Assembly (NCBI GenBank): GCA_039527025.1 | Contig: BAAAJN010000003.1 | Span: 310,001 to 374,000, forward strand | Origin: Microlunatus lacustris | GTDB taxonomy: Bacteria; Actinomycetota; Actinomycetes; Propionibacteriales; Propionibacteriaceae | Direction of reading: 5' to 3' | Length of the DNA stretch: 64,000 bases | Shown here: positions 24,372 through 31,928 of the stretch, piece after piece | How positions within the stretch are numbered: position 1 is the stretch's first letter | Layout of the letters: every line of letters starts with the position of its first letter | The notes under the pieces: generated by a model | Seen by the model: the letters and a program-made list of their open reading frames with translations, nothing else | Databases searched by the model: none | Told to the model about the DNA's origin: nothing | Translations under genes and position numbers: made by a program

Positions 24372-26354
24372 GTGCCCGCTGAACTTCATGTCGCGACGAC
24401 CGGATCCGACCAGGCTGATGGCTCGGGGGACTCCCCGTTCCGCTCCATCAACCGGGCGGCAGCGGTGGCCCGTCCGGGCGACACCGTGGTGGTCCATGGC
24501 GGGGTGTACCGGGAGTGGGTGCAGCCGCAGCGGGGCGGGCTGAGCGATCGGCGTCGGATCACCTACACCGCCGCGCCGGGTGAGCACGTGGTGATCAAGG
24601 GTTCGGAGGTGGTCACCGGCTGGGAGCGGGTCGGTGGTGACGTGTGGAGGGTGGCGGTGCCGGATGCGGTGTTCGGGGCGTTCAACCCGTTCGCGGAGGA
24701 GGTCGACGGGGACTGGATCGTCTACGCCGACCAGTCGGTACCGAAGAAGCATCTCGGCGAGGTCTATCTCAACGGGTCCAGCTCCTACGAGGTCGCCAGC
24801 GTCGAGGAGGTGTCAGACCCGCCGCGTCGGACCGAGGTGGTCGACCACTGGACCGGCACGCTCGACCAGGTCCGCGACCCCGCGCAGACCCAGCGGGTCT
24901 GGCACGCCGAGGTCGGCGCCGAGCAGACCACGATCTGGGCCAGCTTTCCGGGCGTGGACCCGAACGCCGAGCTCGTGGAGGTCAACGTCCGCCGCTCGGT
25001 GTTCTACCCGGCCGAGCACCACCTCGACTACATCACCGTCCGCGGCTTCGAGCTCGCCCAGGCGGCGACCCCGTGGGCGCCCCCGACCGCCGACCAGCCG
25101 GGCCTGGTCGGCCCGAACTGGGCCAAGGGCTGGATCATCGAGGACAACGTCATCCACGACGCGAAATGCTCCGCGGTCTCCCTCGGCAAGGAGAAGTCGA
25201 CCGGTCACAACTTCGCCACGCTGCGCCGCGACAAGCCCGGTTACCAGTACCAGCTCGAGTCGGTGTTCGCCGCGGTCCAGATCGGCTGGGACCGTGAGCA
25301 CATCGGCTCCCACGTCGTGCGCGGCAACACGATCTACGACTGCGGCCAGAACGGGATCGTCGGGCACCTGGGCTGCGCGTTCTCGACCATCGAGGACAAC
25401 CACATCTACAACATCGCGATCAAGCGCGAGTTCTACGGCTACGAGATCGGCGGCATCAAGCTGCACGCCGCCCTGGACGTGGTGATCCGGCACAACCGGA
25501 TCCACGACTGCTCGCTGGGCACCTGGCTGGACTGGCAGACCCAGGGCACCCGGGTGTCACGGAACGTGTTCTACGCCAACAGCCGGGACCTGTTCATCGA
25601 GGTCAGCCACGGCCCCCACCTGGTCGACCACAACGTCCTCGCGTCCCGGGTGTCGTTGGAGCTGTTCAGCCAGGGCGGCGCGTTCGTCAACAACCTGTTC
25701 TGCGGCACGGTGTCACTGGACCCGATCGTGGAGCGGCCGACGCCGTACCACGTCCCGCACAGCACGCAGGTGGCCGGCTACGCGGCCATCGTGGGCGGCG
25801 ACGACCGCTACATCGGCAACCTCTTCCTCGCCGGCGACCCGACCCTGGCCTACGCGCCCGGGTCGACCCGGCCCGGACGCCGGGAGGTGGGCTACGGCAC
25901 CGCCGGCTACGACGGCCACCCGGCCTCGATGGAGGACTACCTGGCCCGGGTGTCCGACCCCACCAAGGGCGACCACGAGCGCTTCGCCGACGTCAAGCAG
26001 CCGGTCTACATCCGCGACAACGTCTACGCCCCCGGGGCGCAGGCGTTCGAGGCCGAGACGGGGGCGACGGTCCTGACCGAGAGTGACGCCACCGCCAGGG
26101 TGGTTGACGAGGGCGACCAGGTGTTCCTGGAATGCAGCCTGCCGGCGCCGTTCGACGAGGTCCGCGTGCCGACCGTCAGCGGGGTCGACCTCGAACGGGT
26201 CCGCTTCGTCGACGCCGACTTCGAGGAACCCGACGGCACCCCGTCCGTCCTCGACACCGACCTGGTCGGGACGGGCAAGACCGCCTCCGGGTCCTACCCG
26301 GCTGGACCGATCAGCACCATCTCCTCCGGCACCTCCCGCGTCCGCCTGTGGTGA
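24372..26354 (+). CDS. GH120 beta-xylosidase
   Basis: 660 aa, right-handed beta-helix enzyme. The sequence follows the characterised GH120 xylosidase XylC of Thermoanaerobacterium almost end to end: DGSGDSPFRSINRAAAVARP, HGGVYREWVQPQRGGLSDRR, TPWAPPTADQPGL, GWIIEDN, KREFYGYEIGGIKLH. The two carboxylates are in place at the expected 23-residue spacing: nucleophile D387 (TWLDWQTQ) and acid/base E410 (FIEVSHGP). No signal peptide, so it acts on imported xylo-oligosaccharides in the cytosol. A GTG or ATG start elsewhere is not needed, since the domain starts at residue 3. The substrate assignment rests on recalled similarity. Confidence 0.9.
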   Translation: MPAELHVATTGSDQADGSGDSPFRSINRAAAVARPGDTVVVHGGVYREWVQPQRGGLSDRRRITYTAAPGEHVVIKGSEVVTGWERVGGDVWRVAVPDAVFGAFNPFAEEVDGDWIVYADQSVPKKHLGEVYLNGSSSYEVASVEEVSDPPRRTEVVDHWTGTLDQVRDPAQTQRVWHAEVGAEQTTIWASFPGVDPNAELVEVNVRRSVFYPAEHHLDYITVRGFELAQAATPWAPPTADQPGLVGPNWAKGWIIEDNVIHDAKCSAVSLGKEKSTGHNFATLRRDKPGYQYQLESVFAAVQIGWDREHIGSHVVRGNTIYDCGQNGIVGHLGCAFSTIEDNHIYNIAIKREFYGYEIGGIKLHAALDVVIRHNRIHDCSLGTWLDWQTQGTRVSRNVFYANSRDLFIEVSHGPHLVDHNVLASRVSLELFSQGGAFVNNLFCGTVSLDPIVERPTPYHVPHSTQVAGYAAIVGGDDRYIGNLFLAGDPTLAYAPGSTRPGRREVGYGTAGYDGHPASMEDYLARVSDPTKGDHERFADVKQPVYIRDNVYAPGAQAFEAETGATVLTESDATARVVDEGDQVFLECSLPAPFDEVRVPTVSGVDLERVRFVDADFEEPDGTPSVLDTDLVGTGKTASGSYPAGPISTISSGTSRVRLW

Positions 26355-26403
26355 CCGGGTCCAGCTGCTCCTCACCACCGCCCGCAACTTCTTGGAGACC
26401 GCG

Positions 26404-27780
26404 ATGACCTCGACGACGCCCGTGATCAGGACCTCAGGATCAGCGTTCCTCGGCCCCGACGGCCAGCCGCTGCTCCTGCGGGGGGTGTGCCTCGGGGGCT
26501 GGCTCAACATGGAGAACTTCATCACCGGCTACTCGGCCAACGAGACGCTGATGCGCCGGGAGGTCCGGCGGGCCATCGGTGACGACCGGGCGGAGCGGTT
26601 CTTCGAACGCCTGCTGACGCGCTTCTTCGACGAGCCCGACGCGGCGTTCCTGGGCGCGAACGGGTTCAACCTGGCCCGGATCGCCGTCGGCTACAAGCAC
26701 CTGGAGGACGACGCCCGACCGTTCGAGATCAAGGCCGACGCCTTCCGCCACCTCGACCGCGCCGTCGAGGCGCTGGCCCGCGCCGGCGTGTACTCGATCA
26801 TCGACCTGCACGCCCTGCCCGGCGGGCAGAACCAGCACTGGCACTCCGACAACCCCACCCACGTCGCCGCCTTCTGGGAGCACCGGCACTTCCAGGACCG
26901 GGTGGTGTTCCAGTGGGAGGCGATCGCCGAGCACTACCGCGGCAACCCCTGGGTGGCGGGCTACAACCTGCTGAACGAGCCGTCGGACGAGTCCCGCGCC
27001 GTCGTCGGCCCCTTCTACCAGCGCCTCGTGGCGGCGATCCGCGCGGTGGATCCCGACCACACGCTCTTCCTCGACGGCAACACCTACGCCACCGAGTTCG
27101 ACATCTTCGACGAACCCTTCGAGAACACCGTCTACACCCTGCACGACTACGTGCCCGCCGGCCTCGGCCGCAGCCCGCACTACAGCCGCGAGGAAGCCGA
27201 GCAGAAGTTCCTGCAGCGCTCGCAGTACGCCCGGACGACCGGCACCCCCATCCTGGTCGGCGAGTTCGGCCCCATCTACAACGGCGACGAGGCTGGTGAC
27301 GCCAAGCTCCGCCGCATCCTCGCCGACCAGCTCGACCTCTACCAGCAGCACTCGGCCAGCTGGGCGCTCTGGATGTACAAGGACATCGGACGCCAAGGCC
27401 TGGTCTCGGTCCGGCCGGACACCCCCTACCGCCAGCGGTTCGACGACTTCGTGGCCAAGAAGAACCGGCTCGCCGCCGACCAGTGGGGCAGCGACGGGAT
27501 CGGTGTCGCCGAGGTGACCCAGCCGGTCCAGGACCTGATCGCCACCGAGTTCCCCGACTTCGACCCCTACCCGTGGGGCCGCTTCGACTTCGTGCGCACC
27601 CTGCTCCTCAACATCACCATCGCCCAACCCCTCGCCCACGACTACGCCAACCGGTTCCGCGGCCTCGACGACAGTGAGCTCGACGCCCTGGCCGACTCGT
27701 TCGCCCTCGAGTCCTGCCAGGTGCGGGAGCCGCTGCTCGCCGAGCTCCAGCGCGGACTGCCCGAGGTGGCCACCCGGTGA
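26404..27780 (+). CDS. GH5 family glycoside hydrolase
   Basis: 458 aa from ATG 26404 (GGAG about 8 nt upstream), 49 nt after GH120. TIM-barrel with acid/base E192 in LLNEPSDES and nucleophile E287 in LVGEFGPIYNG, plus IIDLHALPGG and LHDYVP, all GH5 landmarks. No signal peptide and no binding module, so it is an intracellular exo- or oligosaccharide-acting enzyme rather than a secreted cellulase. The long C-terminal region (about 370-458) is unusual for GH5. Possible activities are beta-glucosidase, beta-mannosidase or beta-xylan-oligosaccharide hydrolase. Confidence 0.85.
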   Translation: MTSTTPVIRTSGSAFLGPDGQPLLLRGVCLGGWLNMENFITGYSANETLMRREVRRAIGDDRAERFFERLLTRFFDEPDAAFLGANGFNLARIAVGYKHLEDDARPFEIKADAFRHLDRAVEALARAGVYSIIDLHALPGGQNQHWHSDNPTHVAAFWEHRHFQDRVVFQWEAIAEHYRGNPWVAGYNLLNEPSDESRAVVGPFYQRLVAAIRAVDPDHTLFLDGNTYATEFDIFDEPFENTVYTLHDYVPAGLGRSPHYSREEAEQKFLQRSQYARTTGTPILVGEFGPIYNGDEAGDAKLRRILADQLDLYQQHSASWALWMYKDIGRQGLVSVRPDTPYRQRFDDFVAKKNRLAADQWGSDGIGVAEVTQPVQDLIATEFPDFDPYPWGRFDFVRTLLLNITIAQPLAHDYANRFRGLDDSELDALADSFALESCQVREPLLAELQRGLPEVATR

Positions 27781-27828
27781 CGGCAGCGGTGCCCGCGTCG
27801 TACCGGCGCACGGCGGCGCCTCCCCACC

Positions 27829-28614
27829 TCACTGCCAGCCGCCGTCCACGACCCACCGCTGGGCGGTGCAGGCGCGGGAGTCGTCGGCCGCGAGCCAGAG
27901 CAGCAACCGGGCCACGTCGTCGGGGTAGACCTTGTCCGGGAGGCACTGGTTCCGCATGATCGACTCCTCGGCTTCGGGAGTGACCCACTCGCTCAGCTGC
28001 TTCTCCGTCATGATCCAGCCCGGGATGATGCAGTTCACCCGGACGTGCCACGGACCGTACTCGCGGGCCAGCGTCCGGGTCAGGCCCTCCACGCCGGCCT
28101 TCGCCGTGATGTAGCTGGGCAGGTCCACCAGGTCGATGTGCGCGCTGATCGACCCGAGGTTGATGATCGAGCCGCCCCCGCAGTCCCGCATCATCTCGGC
28201 GACGGCCTGGGCTGCGAAGAAGTGGTGCCGGACGTTGACGGCGATCCGGTCGTCCCACAGGGCCTGGTCCACCTCGGCGACCTTGTCGCGGTGGTCGTCG
28301 GCCGCGTTGTTGACCAGCACGCGGATCGGGCCGAGCTGCTCGGCCGTTCGGGCGATCGCCGCCTGCAGGGCGGCCACGTCCCGCACATCGCACTCCAGGA
28401 AGAGTGCACGGGCTCCCTGCTCCACCAGCACCTGCTCCAGCGCCTCGCCGCGGACAGCGTCGATGTCGATGAAGGCGACGTGGGCCCCCTGGGCCGCGAG
28501 CTGGGTGACGAATTCCGCGCCGAGGCCGGATGCGCCGCCGCTGACGAACGCCGTGCGCCCTCTCAGACTGGGATAGGTCGCGAAGGCGGGCTCGGACGCT
28601 GGATCAGCACTCAT
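27829..28614 (-). CDS. D-xylose 1-dehydrogenase-like SDR
   Basis: 261 aa. Cofactor motif GGASGLG (26-32), catalytic S157/Y168/K172 in SAHIDLVDLPSYITAKAGVE. Segments YPSLRGR, NNAADDHRDKVAEV, RIAVNVRH, GGSIINLGSIS and NQCLPDKV match the Caulobacter NAD-dependent xylose dehydrogenase (XylB) pattern closely. It would convert D-xylose to D-xylonolactone, fitting release of xylose by the neighbouring GH120 enzyme. Third gene of a leftward group with an aldo/keto reductase and a small unknown protein. No xylonate dehydratase is in the window. Confidence 0.8.
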   Translation of the reverse strand: MSADPASEPAFATYPSLRGRTAFVSGGASGLGAEFVTQLAAQGAHVAFIDIDAVRGEALEQVLVEQGARALFLECDVRDVAALQAAIARTAEQLGPIRVLVNNAADDHRDKVAEVDQALWDDRIAVNVRHHFFAAQAVAEMMRDCGGGSIINLGSISAHIDLVDLPSYITAKAGVEGLTRTLAREYGPWHVRVNCIIPGWIMTEKQLSEWVTPEAEESIMRNQCLPDKVYPDDVARLLLWLAADDSRACTAQRWVVDGGWQ

Positions 28615-28690
28615 GCGACTCCTTCGGAAGATCTCCGGTGTTCTGCCCCGGCCCCCAGGTGGATCCGGACGGCCGCCGACTGGACAGGAC

Positions 28691-29650
28691 TCAGTTCAGC
28701 CAGATCTCCCGGGGCGGGGTGAACTGCTCGAGCTCGGACCACAAGGCGTCGGGGATCGCCACGCTGGCCAGCTCGATGGTCTGGGCGATCCGCTGGGGCG
28801 ACGAGACGCCGACCACGGTGGAGTCGATGATCTCCGACCGCATCGAGAACTGGAGGGCCGCAGCGGCCAGCGGGACCTGATGGCGCCGGCAAGCGCCCTC
28901 CATGGCCGCGGCTGCCTCCGGGAACCGGTCGTCCCGGGCTCCGTAGGCGTACTTCTGCTGCACGCTCGGCCCCTTCGACAACATGCCCCCGCCGTACGGG
29001 GCGGCGTTGAGGACGCCGAGACCTCGGTCACGCGCCGACCGGAACAGCGCCTCGGCCGAGCGGTCGAGCAGGGTGTGGCGGTTGTGGCTCAGCACGACCT
29101 CGAACTCGCCGGTGTCGAGGTACTGCTGGAGGAGGCCGACCGGCCCCCCGGCGACGCCCAGGTGCTGGACGAGACCCCGGTCGCGGAGATCGACGAGGGC
29201 CCGCAGTGGGCCGCCGCGAGCCACGCCCTCCTCGAACGTGATCCGCTCCGGGTCGTGCAGGTGCAGGAGCGGGATCTGGTCGACGCCCAGTCGCTCCATC
29301 GACTCCTCCAGCGACGCGCGCACCCGGTCTCCTGAGAAGTCCCCGGTGCGCGGATCGGGATCGACCTTGGTGGCGAGGACGACATGAGCGGGAAGTCCAC
29401 CGGCGCGCCGGATGGCGGCGCCGATCCGAGACTCAGCGGTGCCGTCCTCGCCGTAGCCGTTGGACGTGTCGAGGAAGTTGACGGGGCTGTCGAGAGCCGC
29501 CCGCACGGTCGCGACGGCCTGCTCCTCCTCGACGTCATATCCGTACAACTGCGCCATGCTGGCGAGCGGGCTGGTCCCGAAGCAGATCGGCGTGACCTCC
29601 AGACCCGTGCCGCCCAGCTCGCGGAGTCGCAGGGCGGGGAAGGCGCTCAC
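28691..29650 (-). CDS. Aldo/keto reductase (aldose 1-dehydrogenase-like)
   Basis: 319 aa. Catalytic tetrad visible: D and Y in NFLDTSNGYGEDGTAESRIG, K in LATKVD, H in LLHLHDPE. The pattern fits the D-threo-aldose 1-dehydrogenase / L-fucose dehydrogenase branch. GTG start overlaps the stop of the small unknown gene (GTGA); 76 nt separate it from the SDR gene. It probably oxidises or reduces a free aldose or keto-sugar from the locus. Confidence 0.88.
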   Translation of the reverse strand: MSAFPALRLRELGGTGLEVTPICFGTSPLASMAQLYGYDVEEEQAVATVRAALDSPVNFLDTSNGYGEDGTAESRIGAAIRRAGGLPAHVVLATKVDPDPRTGDFSGDRVRASLEESMERLGVDQIPLLHLHDPERITFEEGVARGGPLRALVDLRDRGLVQHLGVAGGPVGLLQQYLDTGEFEVVLSHNRHTLLDRSAEALFRSARDRGLGVLNAAPYGGGMLSKGPSVQQKYAYGARDDRFPEAAAAMEGACRRHQVPLAAAALQFSMRSEIIDSTVVGVSSPQRIAQTIELASVAIPDALWSELEQFTPPREIWLN

Positions 29651-29916
29651 GCTTCGACTCGAGACGGGGAACGGCCTGCGAAGACGTCCCGTGCGGCGTG
29701 ACAGGCGTCGACGAAGCGGTCCAGGACCCCCTCGGTCACCTCGCCCGTCAGCCAGGTGACGCCTTCGGGCGTCTCGCCAGCCGCACTGGTGCTGCCCCGG
29801 TCGAGCACGGACACCGCCATCCCGCTCGCCACCGGGAGGCGTAGCCAGGACGCGCTGATCGTGCCGGTGCCGCCGGTGTCGCGGACGCGGAGGGCCGCGC
29901 GGTCAGGTTGCTCCAT
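29647..29916 (-). CDS. Small protein of unknown function
   Basis: 89 aa, no signal peptide or membrane segment. I recognise no family. The N-terminal half could form beta strands (ALRVRDTGGTGTISASWLRL), and the C-terminal part one amphipathic helix (GVLDRFVDACHAARDVFAG). It is translationally coupled to an aldo/keto reductase and heads the leftward operon, divergent from a second reductase operon. Coupling argues it is real. Its role in sugar oxidation is unknown. Confidence 0.6.
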   Translation of the reverse strand: MEQPDRAALRVRDTGGTGTISASWLRLPVASGMAVSVLDRGSTSAAGETPEGVTWLTGEVTEGVLDRFVDACHAARDVFAGRSPSRVEA

Positions 29917-30168
29917 CCTGTCCTCCTCCTCCGAGCGCGAACGCGGGCGCAGCCCGGCCGCACCCCAGTCCTCGCAGGCCGTTCTACACCACCGGGATCA
30001 CGGTGCCCCCGGTTCGCACCCCGGCGGACCCCCCGAGATCATGGGAGGGGCCGGCAGGCGCTGACGGTGAGTGCCTGGCGCCACGGCATGGTGGTGCTCG
30101 ACAGCGTCGGTGAGCCGGGGACCACGGCCGTGCACTGCTCACGACCGGGGAATCGAGAGGAGCTCGTG

Positions 30169-31140
30169 GTGACCGCAGAACCGACCGCTCACGAGATCTT
30201 CGGCCAGCCGAAGGGCCTCGCCCTCGGAGGCACCGGCATCGGCGAGCACCGCGGCGGTCAGCACAACGCCCGAGCGCTGGTGGAGGCCGCCTGGGAGGAC
30301 GGGGTGCGCTACTTCGACACCGCGCCCATGTACGGCGGGGGTGCCTCGGAGCGGCTGATGGGGCGGGCGTTGGCTCGCTACCCGCGCTCCGAGTTCGTCC
30401 TGAGCTCGAAGGTGGGACGCCTCGTCCGGGGCGATGAACCCATCCGACCGGGCGAGGACCCGCTGTGGCGCTTCGACTTCAGCGCCGACGCCATCCGGCG
30501 CTCGGTCGAGGAGTCGCTGGTACGGCTGGGTACGGACCGGCTGGACATCGCCCTCGTCCACGATCCCGACGCCTTCCTCCCGACCGTCACCGCGGCCAGC
30601 TACCCGGCGCTGCAGAAGTTGCGCGACGAGGGCCTCGTCGGTCGGATCGGCGTCGGTGTGTGCCAGGTGCCCACGCTGCTGCACCTGCTGCGTTCGCTGG
30701 AGGTGGACGTGGCCCTGCTGGCCGGGCGGCTGTCCCTCGTCGACGGGGAGGCGGCGTGCGAGGTCCTGCCGCTGGTCGCCGAGCAGGGCGTCTCCCTGGT
30801 GGCCGCGTCCGTCCTGCACGCGGGACTGGTCGACGGTCGCGACTCCGGCCAGCTGCACTACGCCTCGACCCCTGGGCCGGTCGTGGCCAAGGTCGCGACC
30901 GTCAAGGAGATCTGCGACCGGTACGCGACGCCGATCGCGGCCGTCGCCGTGCAGCTCGTGCTGGCCGTGCCCGACGTCGCCATGGTGCTCACCGGCGTTG
31001 CCGACAGGTCCCAGTGGCGCCAGAACCTCGCGTGGTCACGGTGGCCCGTCCCTCCTGACCTGTGGCAGGAGCTGGCGTCGCGTGACCTGATCGCCTTCGA
31101 GCCACCACCCTCCTTGCTCGAGGGGACGGGGGCAGCATGA
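30169..31140 (+). CDS. Aldo/keto reductase (aldose 1-dehydrogenase-like)
   Basis: 323 aa. GTG 30169 gives 6 nt to GAGAGGAG; the GTG just before it is too close. Motifs VRYFDTAPMYGGGASERLMG, VLSSKVGR and IALVHDPD supply D, Y, K and H. Same branch as the reductase at 28691 but clearly diverged from it. Followed by thuA after 49 nt, so they form an operon. The 252-bp region shared with the divergent operon shows no clear operator. Confidence 0.88.
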   Translation: MTAEPTAHEIFGQPKGLALGGTGIGEHRGGQHNARALVEAAWEDGVRYFDTAPMYGGGASERLMGRALARYPRSEFVLSSKVGRLVRGDEPIRPGEDPLWRFDFSADAIRRSVEESLVRLGTDRLDIALVHDPDAFLPTVTAASYPALQKLRDEGLVGRIGVGVCQVPTLLHLLRSLEVDVALLAGRLSLVDGEAACEVLPLVAEQGVSLVAASVLHAGLVDGRDSGQLHYASTPGPVVAKVATVKEICDRYATPIAAVAVQLVLAVPDVAMVLTGVADRSQWRQNLAWSRWPVPPDLWQELASRDLIAFEPPPSLLEGTGAA

Positions 31141-31189
31141 CGGTCGCCGTCACAAGGGGCGGACAGCACCAGGCACGAAGGAGCCCAGC

Positions 31190-31858
31190 ATGAAGGCGAC
31201 CATCCTCTCCGGCTCGGGCCGCTACCAGGATGAGTGGCACGACTTCACCGCCACCTCGTTCGAGGTGGCGCGGACGTTGGAGGCCCTGGACCTCCAGGTA
31301 GCCGTCCGCGCCTTCAAGCCGCAGGCCGTGCTCGCTGACGTCCCTGACTCCGACCTGCTCGTCGTGAACTCCGGGTGCGGGGAGTACCAGGGGAGTTCCG
31401 ACGGACCCGAGGACGCCTGGGTGCCGGCCTTCCAGGTCCTCCGTGACCACCGCGCCCGACGTCGGCCCGTGCTCGCTCTGCACGCCGCATCGAACACGCT
31501 CGACGGGTTGGACGAGTGGACGCAGTGGATCGGTGGTCGCTGGAACCGCGAGCGCTCCATGCACCCGCCCATCGGCCAGGCACGGGTGGAGGTGAGCGAT
31601 GGCGACCACCCGATCACGGCCGGTCTCGAAGCCTTCACCCTGCACGACGAGCGCTACTGCCACCTCGACCGTTTCCCCGGATCCCGGGTGCTGCTCCACC
31701 ACGAGCACGAGGGTCGGGCCGAGCCCCTGGTGTGGGTCGCCGAGCGCGACGGGGCGCGGGCGGTCTACGACGCACTGGGGCACGACGTGCGCTCCTTCGC
31801 CTCCGGTGGCCGGGTCGACCTGCTGCAGCGCGAGGTGAGATGGCTGCTCGGCGAGTAG
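31190..31858 (+). CDS. ThuA family protein
   Basis: 222 aa covering a whole ThuA (glutamine-amidotransferase-like fold) domain: SGSGRYQDEWHDFTATS at the start, VVNSGCGEYQ, LALHAASNT, and GDHPITAGLEAFTLHDERYC. GAAGGAG-type ribosome site. ThuA proteins occur beside GMC or Gfo/Idh oxidases in pathways that make 3-keto-sugars, as in rhizobial trehalose use. Here thuA lies with a GMC oxidoreductase, aldo/keto reductases and glycosidases. The exact reaction is not settled for this family. Confidence 0.85.
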   Translation: MKATILSGSGRYQDEWHDFTATSFEVARTLEALDLQVAVRAFKPQAVLADVPDSDLLVVNSGCGEYQGSSDGPEDAWVPAFQVLRDHRARRRPVLALHAASNTLDGLDEWTQWIGGRWNRERSMHPPIGQARVEVSDGDHPITAGLEAFTLHDERYCHLDRFPGSRVLLHHEHEGRAEPLVWVAERDGARAVYDALGHDVRSFASGGRVDLLQREVRWLLGE

Positions 31859-31870
31859 GCCTGGCGGACA

Positions 31871-31886
31871 CCCCGAAGAACCGGGG
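31871..31886. terminator. Hairpin between convergent thuA and GH42 genes
   Basis: CCCCG-AAGAAC-CGGGG, 12 nt after the thuA stop. Short but well placed to end thuA and, read the other way, GH42. Confidence 0.45.
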
Positions 31887-31928
31887 CGCCACTGGTCGGG
31901 CCCACGGCTGCGGGTGGGTGGCGCGCGG

